Source: an uncultured Lachnospiraceae bacterium
Lineage (GTDB): Bacteria; Bacillota; Clostridia; Lachnospirales; Lachnospiraceae
Length of the DNA: 37,240 nucleotides
Assembly: GCA_934359535.1 (NCBI GenBank)
Contig: CAKRLN010000002.1
Coordinates: forward strand, 1-37,240
Direction of reading: 5' to 3'
The position numbers were made by a program, and so were the translations under genes. Position 1 is the first letter of the stretch. The number at the start of each line of letters is the position of its first letter. This document shows, piece after piece, positions 1 to 9,411 of this stretch. The notes under the pieces are model-generated. The model searched no databases, was not told where the DNA came from, and saw only the letters and a program-made list of their open reading frames with translations.

Positions 1-1553
<1,553 letters not shown>

Positions 1554-1555
1554 TA

Positions 1556-3013
1556 CTACTTTCCTCCGTTGTAAATAATTTCCAAAATATACCTGGTGTT
1601 TTCCGTCACCAGGCAGGATGCACTGATTCTTCCTCCTGGAATACATAAGATCTCTGATTCTCTTGCTATCAGAGGCATCTTATTCCGCCTGCTTTGTGGT
1701 ATTTTTTCATTCACAAAGTATTCCTTTAACTTCTTTTTTCTGCCATCCGTCCCGGTGTAAAAATAGTCCCCCGGACGCCTGTAGCGCAAAAAAAAGCCAT
1801 TTTTTATCATATCATAATCCAGCCATTTCGTATATGGTTTTTTCGGAATTTCTTCCATATTACCGCTAAATTTTCTCATTTGAAACGTTATCATTTCACC
1901 ATCCGGAAGCGGAATTTCAAATTTTTCTCCTGATAGCTGCTCTGGCAGAACTGGAATCTCCCATTCTCCATGCTGATGCACGTTCTTCTTCCCCTGCTCT
2001 TTCATCAGAATTGTTCCATATTCTTTCTGTGCAATGAGTCCATATGGAAGCATAATCCTCCTGCCCGACTGCATCCCACAGAGGGCAAGCACATCCGAAA
2101 TATGTACCGCCGTAAAATCCTTTTTCTTTCCGGCAGCCTCAAAAAGTGCCATCCGGATCACTTCCTTTGCCACAGCCTGGTGGAGCTTTTTAAGTCCTTC
2201 TGCATTCATGATAATGAGACTCTTCTCCCCTTTTTGCTCCATATGCTGTACCATTACAAGCTCCTGATAACTTTTTTTTGCCTCCTCCATGAGAAAATCC
2301 CGCACCTCAAGAAGCTGCTCTGTGGTCTGGCTGATATGGGCTACTGCCTGGGAATTAACCTCTAAAAGCTCTGGGATCACAAGATTCCGGATCCGGTTTC
2401 TGCTGTAATCCAGTTCAAAATTTGTCTCATCCGTGCAGTACTCCTGCCCCTTTTCTGCAAGAAATTCTTCAATTTCAGACCTTCCAACACAAAGCAGCGG
2501 ACGGATATAATGGATTTCTCCCTCTCCCTTACGCACCGGCTGCATTCCACACATTCCAGTTAATCCACTCCCACGGACCATCTGAAACAACACCGTTTCT
2601 GCATTGTCATTCCGATGATGTGCAAGTGCCACCTTCACTTTTTTCCCCTGCTTTGTAAGCTGCTTTGCGGTATCTTCAAATGCCTGATAGCGCAATATTC
2701 TTGCTGCTTCCTCATATCCAAGATGATGGGCTTTGGCATAATCTGGTACAGAAACGGACGTAAGGAACAGTTTCACTCCAAGCTTTTTGCAGAGCTTTTC
2801 CACAAAGCAGGCGTCTCTAAGGCTGTCTTCTCCACGAATCCCATGCTCAACGTGGACAACTGCTATTAAAAAATCCCTCCATGTATTTTTTAATTCATAG
2901 AGCACCAGAAGAAGACCAACCGAATCTGCTCCTCCTGATACACCAAGCAGAACGATGTCCTGTTCCTCTATCATATGATATTGTTCGATATACGCCCGAA
3001 TCTGATCTACCAT
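1556..3013 (-). CDS. tilS: tRNA(Ile)-lysidine synthase TilS
   Basis: Converts the wobble cytidine of the CAU-anticodon isoleucine tRNA to lysidine, so that it reads AUA and is charged with Ile. The 485-residue product starts with an N-type ATP pyrophosphatase domain carrying the PP-loop SGGADS (26-31), followed by the typical AHHRNDNAETVL segment of TilS. The second half matches the size and character of the TilS C-terminal tRNA-binding domains. The ATG overlaps the spoIIE stop by one base (TAATG), which implies translational coupling. Length is normal for the long Firmicutes form. Essential in most bacteria. Confidence 0.95.
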   Translation of the reverse strand: MVDQIRAYIEQYHMIEEQDIVLLGVSGGADSVGLLLVLYELKNTWRDFLIAVVHVEHGIRGEDSLRDACFVEKLCKKLGVKLFLTSVSVPDYAKAHHLGYEEAARILRYQAFEDTAKQLTKQGKKVKVALAHHRNDNAETVLFQMVRGSGLTGMCGMQPVRKGEGEIHYIRPLLCVGRSEIEEFLAEKGQEYCTDETNFELDYSRNRIRNLVIPELLEVNSQAVAHISQTTEQLLEVRDFLMEEAKKSYQELVMVQHMEQKGEKSLIIMNAEGLKKLHQAVAKEVIRMALFEAAGKKKDFTAVHISDVLALCGMQSGRRIMLPYGLIAQKEYGTILMKEQGKKNVHQHGEWEIPVLPEQLSGEKFEIPLPDGEMITFQMRKFSGNMEEIPKKPYTKWLDYDMIKNGFFLRYRRPGDYFYTGTDGRKKKLKEYFVNEKIPQSRRNKMPLIARESEILCIPGGRISASCLVTENTRYILEIIYNGGK

Positions 3014-4914
3014 TATTTTTTCCAGAGTCCTGTCACAAGAATCGTCATATCATCTGCCGCGTATCCACCGGTATACAGCATGACCCGCTCCATAAGTTCC
3101 TTTGCCAGAACCCCTGCATTCTCCGTCTGTATTTCTTCGAGAATCCCGCAAAGTGTCTTTTCAGGTTCCCTTACATGCAGATATTCTACCACACCGTCCG
3201 TTACCATGACAAGAAAATCCCCTGCCACAAGCGTTTTCCTTGTCTCCTCCGGTAAAATCTCACAGGATGCCCCCGCCGGAAGTGTCCCGGATGGAATGCA
3301 CTCCACATGGTCTCCATGCTTAATAAATGCCGCTGCCGCTCCGATCTTTGTCAGGGAAAGCTCTCCGGTGTACAAGTCAAGCGCTGCAAGATCAAGTGTG
3401 GAAAACTCATTGTTTTCCCCTTGCAGCACCATCGCCGAATTCATCATCCGGATCGCAGTTTCTTTCCGGAATCCAGCCTCCAAAAATTTATCCAGAAGCT
3501 CCACAACCATCTCACTTTCCCGGTTTGCCGCAATTCCGGAGCCCATACCATCTGAGATGGCAGCAACATACCTCCCTCCATCCATCGTCCGTGTCAGAAA
3601 GCTGTCACCGCTCATAACAGAATCATCCTTTTTCTTTGCAGCGATCCCAGGAAGCACAAAATAGCGTGCTTCCTCATATAAAACAATCTCTTCCGGCATC
3701 CTTGTAACAAGTGCCCTGGTGTCCTTTGCTGCACAGAAATTCTGTCCCATGGCATCTGACACAGCCCGGATATAATTTTTTACCGGAACAGCACCTCCCC
3801 ACTTTGTACATACCATGCCCCGGATATACAGATGCCCGTTTTCATCCTGAAATACATGCACCTGATCCGCTGTTAGACCGCGCTCCTTTCCTTCAAACTG
3901 GATACGTGCAAGCTGCATCCGGTATTTTTTGTCCAGGCAGGCGCTTCCCCGCACCCATTCCTCCATCATATCCGTCATGGCATCAAGCTGCTGCGCAATC
4001 AGAATCCGGTTCTCCATAAGTCTGGCATACCATGCCCTGTTTAATTCCATTCTTGAAAATGCACTGACCGCCTCATCAACCATCTCCGCATAGTTGGGGC
4101 AGTCTGTAACATACTGTTCCCTTATCAGCTCCTCCTTCGGCTTATGGGCACAGACCGCCGCAAGCAGCCTGTGTATATTTTCCACTCCCCCAGTCTGCTC
4201 CTTTGCCCAGCACACGGCACAGCCATCGCATGATGCGCACAGCTTTCCGGTTACCTCCTTCTGCAAAAGTGCAAGATCCCCGGATGCATCCATCTTTTTT
4301 GCCTGTCCCATCCCGGCAAATGCGTCTGACAGGCCTCCGAACGCAGTTGCAAACGCTTCCATACGGCGGTCTGTCTCCGGTGGATGAAACGACTTTTCAC
4401 CGGGTTCTTTTTCGATGTCTGCGTGGGCGAAAAAACCTGGAAGAAACGCAAATAAATGATGAAAAAGCACAGTGATTCCAAGTACCATCAGGCTTTCGCT
4501 GACAGCACGGATCAGTTCATTCCGGTCCGGCATCATAAAAAGCATCCCGGATGCATTCATTGCAAGCACGGCAAACGCTGCAATAAAACCTGCCATAAAG
4601 CCTCCGATCCTGCGGTTTGCCCACAGATAAAAACGGATTCCCATCACCGTAAGCAAAGCGGTAAGTGTATATTTTACCACATCCGTAAGCCCCATAAAAT
4701 GCGCCATTCCAATTCCCATTCCTATGTAAATCCAGAGGTTTCCCTTTCGTTCCATGCTCTGTGCTGCCGCATATGCCGGAACGAGCGGATAGCATCCCAT
4801 GATTGGAAATGCACTGCACAAAACAGCGGCTCCCGCACCTGCTCCTGTTCCAATCACCTTTTTCCATACGGTTCCATCTGACATCTCCTTTGTCTGTACT
4901 GCCTTTGTCTGCAT
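3013..4914 (-). CDS. spoIIE: Stage II sporulation protein E (PP2C phosphatase)
   Basis: Sporulation phosphatase that dephosphorylates the anti-anti-sigma factor SpoIIAA to activate sigma-F in the forespore, and interacts with the division septum. The C-terminal PP2C/SpoIIE domain is visible with the metal-binding motifs SDGMGSG and TDGVVE. A cysteine cluster (CASCDGCAVC) precedes it. The N-terminal part has only about five hydrophobic segments in roughly 170 residues, whereas the B. subtilis protein (about 827 residues) has ten; at 633 residues this is a short form. The frame is open to a GTG at 4932, but GGGAGG lies seven bases before the ATG at 4914, which I choose. The gene heads the spoIIE-tilS-hpt-ftsH unit under a Spo0A-like promoter. 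Confidence 0.93.
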   Translation of the reverse strand: MQTKAVQTKEMSDGTVWKKVIGTGAGAGAAVLCSAFPIMGCYPLVPAYAAAQSMERKGNLWIYIGMGIGMAHFMGLTDVVKYTLTALLTVMGIRFYLWANRRIGGFMAGFIAAFAVLAMNASGMLFMMPDRNELIRAVSESLMVLGITVLFHHLFAFLPGFFAHADIEKEPGEKSFHPPETDRRMEAFATAFGGLSDAFAGMGQAKKMDASGDLALLQKEVTGKLCASCDGCAVCWAKEQTGGVENIHRLLAAVCAHKPKEELIREQYVTDCPNYAEMVDEAVSAFSRMELNRAWYARLMENRILIAQQLDAMTDMMEEWVRGSACLDKKYRMQLARIQFEGKERGLTADQVHVFQDENGHLYIRGMVCTKWGGAVPVKNYIRAVSDAMGQNFCAAKDTRALVTRMPEEIVLYEEARYFVLPGIAAKKKDDSVMSGDSFLTRTMDGGRYVAAISDGMGSGIAANRESEMVVELLDKFLEAGFRKETAIRMMNSAMVLQGENNEFSTLDLAALDLYTGELSLTKIGAAAAFIKHGDHVECIPSGTLPAGASCEILPEETRKTLVAGDFLVMVTDGVVEYLHVREPEKTLCGILEEIQTENAGVLAKELMERVMLYTGGYAADDMTILVTGLWKK

Positions 4915-4969
4915 GCTGTATCCTCCCATCACTCCATCTGATTTTGCCTGTCCCAGACAGGTGACTCCG

Positions 4970-5034
4970 ATTATAGGATGCTGCCCTTAAAATGTTTGTC
5001 AAACGGACTTCCTGTTTCAAAAAACTTTTCGCCA
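4970..5034 (-). promoter_or_regulatory. spoIIE promoter with 21-bp spacer and possible Spo0A box
   Basis: On the minus strand a perfect -35 TTGACA (4997-5002) and a perfect -10 TATAAT (4970-4975) are separated by 21 bp. In B. subtilis the Spo0A-activated sigma-A promoters of spoIIE and spoIIG have this over-long spacing (established knowledge). A TGGCGAA heptamer (5028-5034) fits the 0A-box consensus TGNCGAA, and the -35 itself sits in TTTGACA, one base from an inverted 0A box. Spo0A control is inferred. Confidence 0.75.
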
Positions 5035-5095
5035 AAAACTCTGATACCCTGCCGATTCGATGCACTTTGAATCTGGTCGGACAGTTTAGGAACTT

Positions 5096-5139
5096 AAAAA
5101 AGAGTGAAGACCTAAGATTTCTCTCCTACTCTTCACTCT
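5096..5139 (-). terminator. Intrinsic terminator after divIC
   Basis: A 10-bp perfect stem (AGAGTGAAGA with TCTTCACTCT, arms 5101-5110 and 5130-5139) with a 19-nt loop is followed on the minus strand by six T residues. The upstream arm overlaps the last codons and stop of divIC. It separates the yabP-yabQ-divIC transcript from the spoIIE promoter just downstream. Confidence 0.75.
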
Positions 5140-5425
5140 CTTTAAAAATAATCTCATTATCATACGCAAGTCCAAGCTTGCTCTTAGCAAGGTCCTCAAT
5201 GTACTTCTGTGACTTGGTATATGCCTCATAATCATCCAGCTCGGTCTGACGCTCCGTTTCCTTCTCATACTGTTCCTGAAGCTCGTTCTGGCGCTCGGCA
5301 TAAACTTTATCCTTCTGTTTTAAATTCACAATCTGGACTGCCATAACGATTAAAAACGCGCAAACAATGAGCCCTATACATATTGCTCCGGCATTCCGGT
5401 TTTTCTTTCTGCGCTTTGCACTCAT
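5126..5425 (-). CDS. divIC: Septum formation initiator, DivIC/FtsB family
   Basis: Small bitopic division protein; in the family it forms a complex with FtsL and DivIB/FtsQ at the septum. The 99-residue product has a short basic cytoplasmic tail (KRRKKNR), one membrane segment (about 12-31), an extracellular coiled coil rich in K/E/Q (about 34-75), and the conserved tail with the 'A.sKLGLa..nEiif' pattern. Size and position next to yabQ match B. subtilis divIC. An AGAGGT precedes the ATG. In B. subtilis yabR and tRNA genes lie between divIC and spoIIE; here there are only a terminator and the spoIIE promoter. Confidence 0.9.
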   Translation of the reverse strand: MSAKRRKKNRNAGAICIGLIVCAFLIVMAVQIVNLKQKDKVYAERQNELQEQYEKETERQTELDDYEAYTKSQKYIEDLAKSKLGLAYDNEIIFKESEE

Positions 5426-5467
5426 AATCTGGTACCTCTCATCTCCTGCCCATAGCGTTTCTTTTCT

Positions 5468-5869
5468 TTATTCCCGATCGGCATCTTCATCCGTTCTCTT
5501 TGTATGCTTCAGCTTCATTCTAACGTTTCTGCCTGCTTTTTTCAATCGTTTTTTCATCCCATAAATGATACGGCTGATCCTTGGCATGAGCCATCTTCCC
5601 AAAAGCACATAGTATAGGATCAGTCCAAGTGCCGTTCCTCCAACGATGAATCCTCTTACCGTTCCATCGTTTTCCCTGTAAAGCAGGATAAATACTGCCA
5701 GTCCGAAAAAAAGCCAGTACAGCACATCCTCTACCGAGACGAGCACGATTCCTCTTGGAATAAGCCTTCTGAAGATCCGGAGCACATCATAAAAAAGCAT
5801 AAGTGCCGCACCAAGCAATGCTGCTTTTAGAAAGATCTCAAATTCCAGTACAATGCTTCCACTGATCAT
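5468..5869 (-). CDS. yabQ: Spore cortex biosynthesis protein YabQ
   Basis: YabQ is a forespore outer-membrane protein needed for cortex synthesis in Bacillus (family knowledge). The 133-residue product has several hydrophobic segments (about 8-28, 46-64 and 69-91) and a conserved YabQ-like amino-terminal half containing 'FYDVLRIFRRL'. The C-terminus is strongly basic. Its ATG overlaps the yabP stop by one base (TAATG), so translation is coupled. Membership is supported mainly by neighbourhood (yabP, divIC) and topology. Confidence 0.88.
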   Translation of the reverse strand: MISGSIVLEFEIFLKAALLGAALMLFYDVLRIFRRLIPRGIVLVSVEDVLYWLFFGLAVFILLYRENDGTVRGFIVGGTALGLILYYVLLGRWLMPRISRIIYGMKKRLKKAGRNVRMKLKHTKRTDEDADRE

Positions 5870-6162
5870 TAACGGAACAGCCTTCCAAGGAGGGACTCAC
5901 CCTTTGTTCCCGGTCCCGGCACATCCGAATATTCGAAAGATTTGATATCACCTTCAATATCAACCTCTCCCTTCTCCAGATTCAGCCGGTTCACATGAAG
6001 GTCATTTCCCTTGATCAAAAGCATCCCCATCTCGGTCTCCAGCAGAATCTCTGCCACATCAAAGGAAAGTACATCTAAAATTCCCGTAAAGCTCCCGGTA
6101 TGCCTGTTATGTAAAAGCAGCTTGTGTGCACCTGTACTGCCTGCCGTCCTCTCGTCCATCAT
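5869..6162 (-). CDS. yabP: Sporulation protein YabP
   Basis: Small protein of the YabP/YqfC family required at the cortex stage of sporulation, acting together with YabQ. The 97-residue product has the family's central pattern of alternating hydrophobic positions (GILDVLSFDVAEILLETEMG followed by L.IkGndLHV). There are two adjacent ATG codons (6162 and 6159); AAGGAGG is four bases from the first and seven from the second, so the second is slightly better placed. It is first of a coupled yabP-yabQ-divIC unit. Confidence 0.9.
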   Translation of the reverse strand: MMDERTAGSTGAHKLLLHNRHTGSFTGILDVLSFDVAEILLETEMGMLLIKGNDLHVNRLNLEKGEVDIEGDIKSFEYSDVPGPGTKGESLLGRLFR

Positions 6163-6193
6163 TCACCCTCCTTACATAATCCTATTTCAGTAT

Positions 6194-6199
6194 ATTATA
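6194..6199 (-). promoter_or_regulatory. Possible promoter -10 upstream of yabP
   Basis: A TATAAT lies about 30 bases upstream of the yabP start in the 83-bp gap after rqcP. No good sigma-A -35 is visible at 16-18 bp. The overlapping ATAATATACTG could belong to a sporulation sigma-E promoter, as for Bacillus yabP, but the match is too weak to decide. Confidence 0.3.
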
Positions 6200-6245
6200 A
6201 GGAGGCTTTGATTATGACAGAACCCCTTCTGGAAATGCCGCTTTC

Positions 6246-6491
6246 TTATTCCGATATATATTCAAACAGATCTTTTGCTTCTTCCTTCTTTGTCGTATCA
6301 AGAAGTGCAAGCACACGTACCTTTACGGTCTTTTGTCCAAACAGGATCTCAATGATGTCTCCAACCTTTACATTCACCGATGCCTTCGCCGGCTTTCCAT
6401 TTACCATAACCCTTCCGGCATCACATGCCTCGTTTGCAACGGTACGGCGTTTAATTAAACGTGATACCTTTAAAAACTTGTCCAGTCTCAT
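6246..6491 (-). CDS. rqcP: S4-domain RNA-binding protein RqcP (YabO/Hsp15 family)
   Basis: Small S4 protein that in B. subtilis binds stalled 50S subunits and helps RqcH add C-terminal alanine tails in ribosome quality control. The 81-residue product is almost entirely an S4 RNA-binding domain: MRLDKFLKVSRLIKRRT at the start, the glycine-containing turn (AGRVMVNGKPAK, about 26-37) and the KVGDIIEI strand. It lies directly upstream of yabP, as yabO does in Bacillus. It follows the HU terminator, so it may depend on read-through or its own unseen promoter. Confidence 0.92.
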   Translation of the reverse strand: MRLDKFLKVSRLIKRRTVANEACDAGRVMVNGKPAKASVNVKVGDIIEILFGQKTVKVRVLALLDTTKKEEAKDLFEYISE

Positions 6492-6524
6492 CTTTTTTCA
6501 CCTTCTTTTTGTTATCCTGCATAT

Positions 6525-6552
6525 TAAAAAATGGAGCGCCGACAGCGCTCCA
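6525..6552 (-). terminator. Intrinsic terminator after the HU gene
   Basis: An 8-bp perfect GC-rich stem (TGGAGCGC / GCGCTCCA, arms 6532-6539 and 6545-6552) with a 5-nt loop is followed on the minus strand by six T residues. It lies 19 bases beyond the HU stop. Confidence 0.85.
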
Positions 6553-6570
6553 CCTTAAAATCAATTCAAA

Positions 6571-6843
6571 TTAGTTGATAGAATCTTTTAAAGCTTTACC
6601 AGCTTTGAATTTCGGTGCCTTAGAAGCTGGAATAACCATCTCTGCTCCTGTCTGTGGGTTTCTTCCTGTTCTCTCAGCTCTCTCGGATACTTCGAATGTA
6701 CCAAAGCCTACTAACTGGATCTTCTCACCTTTCTTTAATTCTTCAGCGACAACCTCTGTAAATGCTTTTAAAGCTGCCTCAGCGTCTTTTTTGGAAATCT
6801 CAGCTTTCTCAGCCATAGCTGCAACTAACTCTGCTTTGTTCAT
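6571..6843 (-). CDS. hup: HU family DNA-binding protein
   Basis: Histone-like nucleoid protein that bends and compacts DNA as a dimer. The 90-residue product has the full HU fold: MNKAELVAAMAE helix, central helix, and the DNA-binding arm with the signature GRNPQTGAEMVIPAS, followed by PKFKAGKALKD. The frame extends to 6870, but the ATG at 6843 is preceded by AGGAGG and gives the canonical HU N-terminus. A promoter lies upstream and a strong terminator downstream, so the gene is largely monocistronic. Confidence 0.97.
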   Translation of the reverse strand: MNKAELVAAMAEKAEISKKDAEAALKAFTEVVAEELKKGEKIQLVGFGTFEVSERAERTGRNPQTGAEMVIPASKAPKFKAGKALKDSIN

Positions 6844-6915
6844 GTCAAAATTCCTCCTATGGATTCTCATAATTATATAATTCGAGTTATACGTCCCAAA
6901 TTACCTACATGAATA

Positions 6916-6944
6916 TATATACTTGTTTTTATATCTTTTGTCAA
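6916..6944 (-). promoter_or_regulatory. Sigma-A promoter of the HU gene
   Basis: Minus-strand TTGACA (6939-6944) and TATATA (6916-6921) are separated by 17 bp, about 75 bases upstream of the HU start. The -35 is perfect and the -10 AT-rich. No other gene lies between. Confidence 0.7.
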
Positions 6945-7034
6945 GGCGAAATCCCATATTTACGGCATTTGCAGGAGGTAAAACCCTACAAAATTCCTGT
7001 TCAAAAACCGTCACTTTGCCTCTTTACTTTTCAC

Positions 7035-8333
7035 TTAATCTGTGAGAGAAGAAAGCATCTGGGAAAGCGTTGACAGATAATCTTTCAGATAGTCGGTATC
7101 CTCTGTTGTTGAATCCGTAGAACCTCCACTTCCCGGATTCGTTGTTCCGGATGATTTATTTTCTGTTCCGGATGAAGAATCCGTATCTGTCTTTCCACTG
7201 CTTCCATTATCCGTGTTACTGCTGTCTGTTCCTGTACCGGAAGAAGCCTCTTGCGTTTTCTGTTTCGCAGCATCTTCCTCTGTTGTCATATTGATCACGA
7301 TCGTTGCTTCTTCCGAATTGACAACCAGATATCTTGTCCACGCCTCATAACCATCTGCATCCACCGTAAGCGTATGTTTTCCATATTGGATATCCACCGG
7401 ATTCGTATAATCAATCTGGTTTCCGTCCACACAGACCACCGCATCCGGCGCATCCACAGTAAAGAGTATTTTCCCATATTTCGGTCCTTCGCCCTTTATC
7501 GCGTCCAGGTCTACGGTTGTCGTCCTCCCTCGCTCAATCGTAATCTCCTGGCTCCCACCCCATCCGTTATTTGCCACAGAAAGCGTATAGGTTCCCTCGG
7601 AAAGCTCCATGGTAAGATTTGGTGTAATCTGCGCAAACACCTTCTTATCCAGCTGTAAGTAGCTTCCTTCAAACAGGCTTGTATTCGTAAGGGTCAGCGT
7701 TCCATGCCCGGTCGTGACCAGAATTGAAAGAATCTTTTTGTCCTGTCCGATCACTGTAAGTATGTCATTTTCTGTAATGTCGGAAGGTGTAATGATCTGA
7801 TCCCCGGAAAACACATAGGTCGTATTATCACAGTGATACTTACTGTCTGCAATCTTTAACATTCCCTGATCCATATCCACAGAAAAACGTGTAACATTAT
7901 CATATTCCCACACCTGATCGGAAATCTGAACCTTTTCCACAATTCCGTCTGAACCGATATGCCCAACTTCTACAACCTTTCCCGGTTCAAACGCAGCTAC
8001 CGATGCCTTGTTTTTATACTTGTCCAGAAAGCTTGTATTCATATTATAGTGGAATTGATATTCCAGTCCATTGGAAAACAAATATGCTGTAAAGGTCTCC
8101 TCCGTACTATGAAAGGACGTAATCACATACAGCTTTTCTCCCGCATCTGTCTCTTCCTGGGACTCACTCTGCTGTGTATCCTCCCCTGCCTGATAATAAT
8201 GGACTCCTCCCTGCGGCCGGACTGTTTTTGCACCTTCAAAGGCAGAGCAGGCGGTCGAAAGCATCGCTGCCGCAAATACAAAAAGGACAAGGAGCAGACC
8301 TCTTTTTTTACTGTTTTCTGCCCCTCTGTCCAT
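7035..8333 (-). CDS. PEGA-domain lipoprotein of unknown function
   Basis: Predicted exported lipoprotein of about 432 residues. A basic N-terminus and hydrophobic stretch end in the lipobox LSTAC (Cys about 29). The middle contains short beta-rich repeats without recognisable catalytic motifs. At about 285-355 is a PEGA-like domain (KILFTVDAPDAVVCVDG ... YGKHTLTVDADGYEAW). The last ~80 residues are low-complexity Ser/Thr/Gly/Asp linker, followed by a short C-terminal helix. PEGA domains are often surface or wall associated. The start is uncertain: ATG at 8333 has only AGGG upstream, and another in-frame ATG exists at 8363. It sits 29-59 bases downstream of the CotS-like gene and probably shares its transcript. 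Function not assignable. Confidence 0.75.
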   Translation of the reverse strand: MDRGAENSKKRGLLLVLFVFAAAMLSTACSAFEGAKTVRPQGGVHYYQAGEDTQQSESQEETDAGEKLYVITSFHSTEETFTAYLFSNGLEYQFHYNMNTSFLDKYKNKASVAAFEPGKVVEVGHIGSDGIVEKVQISDQVWEYDNVTRFSVDMDQGMLKIADSKYHCDNTTYVFSGDQIITPSDITENDILTVIGQDKKILSILVTTGHGTLTLTNTSLFEGSYLQLDKKVFAQITPNLTMELSEGTYTLSVANNGWGGSQEITIERGRTTTVDLDAIKGEGPKYGKILFTVDAPDAVVCVDGNQIDYTNPVDIQYGKHTLTVDADGYEAWTRYLVVNSEEATIVINMTTEEDAAKQKTQEASSGTGTDSSNTDNGSSGKTDTDSSSGTENKSSGTTNPGSGGSTDSTTEDTDYLKDYLSTLSQMLSSLTD

Positions 8334-8392
8334 ATCATTTCCCTGTTGTCTGATTCTATGCATATGATCTCAACTCTCTTTCGTAATCCCGT

Positions 8393-9364
8393 TTATCCGG
8401 TAACAAATGCCTGTAAAAAACGCATTCTGTCATTTTCCTGCGCGATCATCTTATCCAGCTTCTCAATATTTCGTCCGGAAAGCCATGCCTTGTGGGAATT
8501 ATAATAGTGATTTGTAAGCTTCCAGAACTTTTCCGGATAGGCAAGCATCAAAAAAAGCTCCTCCTTCTCTTCCGGAATCAGCTTCCGCTCCCTTTCATAC
8601 GCCTCTATAAGCTCCCTTCCAAGCCGCTCGTTCCAACAGTTTTTTTCCAGCATTTTACGCATGAAATTGGCCATGTCTGTCACTGCATCCCGGTAATTCA
8701 TATATTCAAAATGCACCATTCGAAATCCCAAAGCTGTCCGTATCGCATTATGCTGATTGTAATCCCCATGGCAGAGCATCCGGCATTCCTCCGGCACATG
8801 AAGCTTCTGCATCCGTTCCATCACGCTTTTTGCATTTTCCATATAGTGTGGATACTGCTCCTGAAATTTCATTTCAAATTCGTTTTTTTTCTTTTTGGAA
8901 CGAACATAATTTTTCACCTTGACAAGCTCCCTATTATGTCTTGCAAGCTGCTTTGTGCAGCCCTCCCAGCTCTCCTTCATAAAATCAGGAACCGCCCCAT
9001 CAAGCGATCCGGAGATCCGGTGGAATCTCCCAAGCAGGCTCATCGCCTCCTTCATCTCTTCCCGGCTTCTTGTGCTGCATTCTGTTCCTTCGATCATATC
9101 CTTTAAGATAAACTTATCTCCGGTATCCTCCGTCACAAGCACCTGTCCTTCCTTTGTATGTATGATCTGCTCCGTATCAAACCCTGCCTCCGACAGCCTT
9201 ATCAGAATATCCGAAAGAAAAAATGCCCGTTCTTCCGACCCCCGAAACTCTTTTAAAAGCTTCATTCCCTGATTCGTTTCACACTGATAGGCGCCTCTCC
9301 CCTTTGTAATCCGCACTACCTCAAGATCATATTGCTCCATTATAACTTCCGGCTGATTATACAA
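8393..9364 (-). CDS. CotS-like spore coat/kinase-fold protein
   Basis: About 323 residues with the aminoglycoside phosphotransferase/CotS fold, a family that includes spore coat proteins CotS, CotI and YsxE. Visible motifs are the catalytic-loop signature LCHGDYNQHN (about 198-206) and the following 'VHFEYMNYRD..TDMANFMRK' segment. In active members the latter begins with Asp (I-D-F); here it is His, so metal binding may be lost and the protein may be a pseudokinase. The frame opens at ATG 9388, but GGAGGGGG lies ideally before an in-frame TTG at 9364, which I prefer; an ATG at 9340 is also possible. It lies between cca and the PEGA gene. Confidence 0.75.
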   Translation of the reverse strand: MYNQPEVIMEQYDLEVVRITKGRGAYQCETNQGMKLLKEFRGSEERAFFLSDILIRLSEAGFDTEQIIHTKEGQVLVTEDTGDKFILKDMIEGTECSTRSREEMKEAMSLLGRFHRISGSLDGAVPDFMKESWEGCTKQLARHNRELVKVKNYVRSKKKKNEFEMKFQEQYPHYMENAKSVMERMQKLHVPEECRMLCHGDYNQHNAIRTALGFRMVHFEYMNYRDAVTDMANFMRKMLEKNCWNERLGRELIEAYERERKLIPEEKEELFLMLAYPEKFWKLTNHYYNSHKAWLSGRNIEKLDKMIAQENDRMRFLQAFVTG

Positions 9365-9411
9365 GAAAACCCCCTCCATATGATTCATTCATGGTTATCC
9401 ATGTCTGTTTA

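Noticed and set aside
4517..5065. 182-codon minus-strand ORF overlapping spoIIE
   Set aside because: It lies in another frame of spoIIE and crosses its promoter; it shows no family features.
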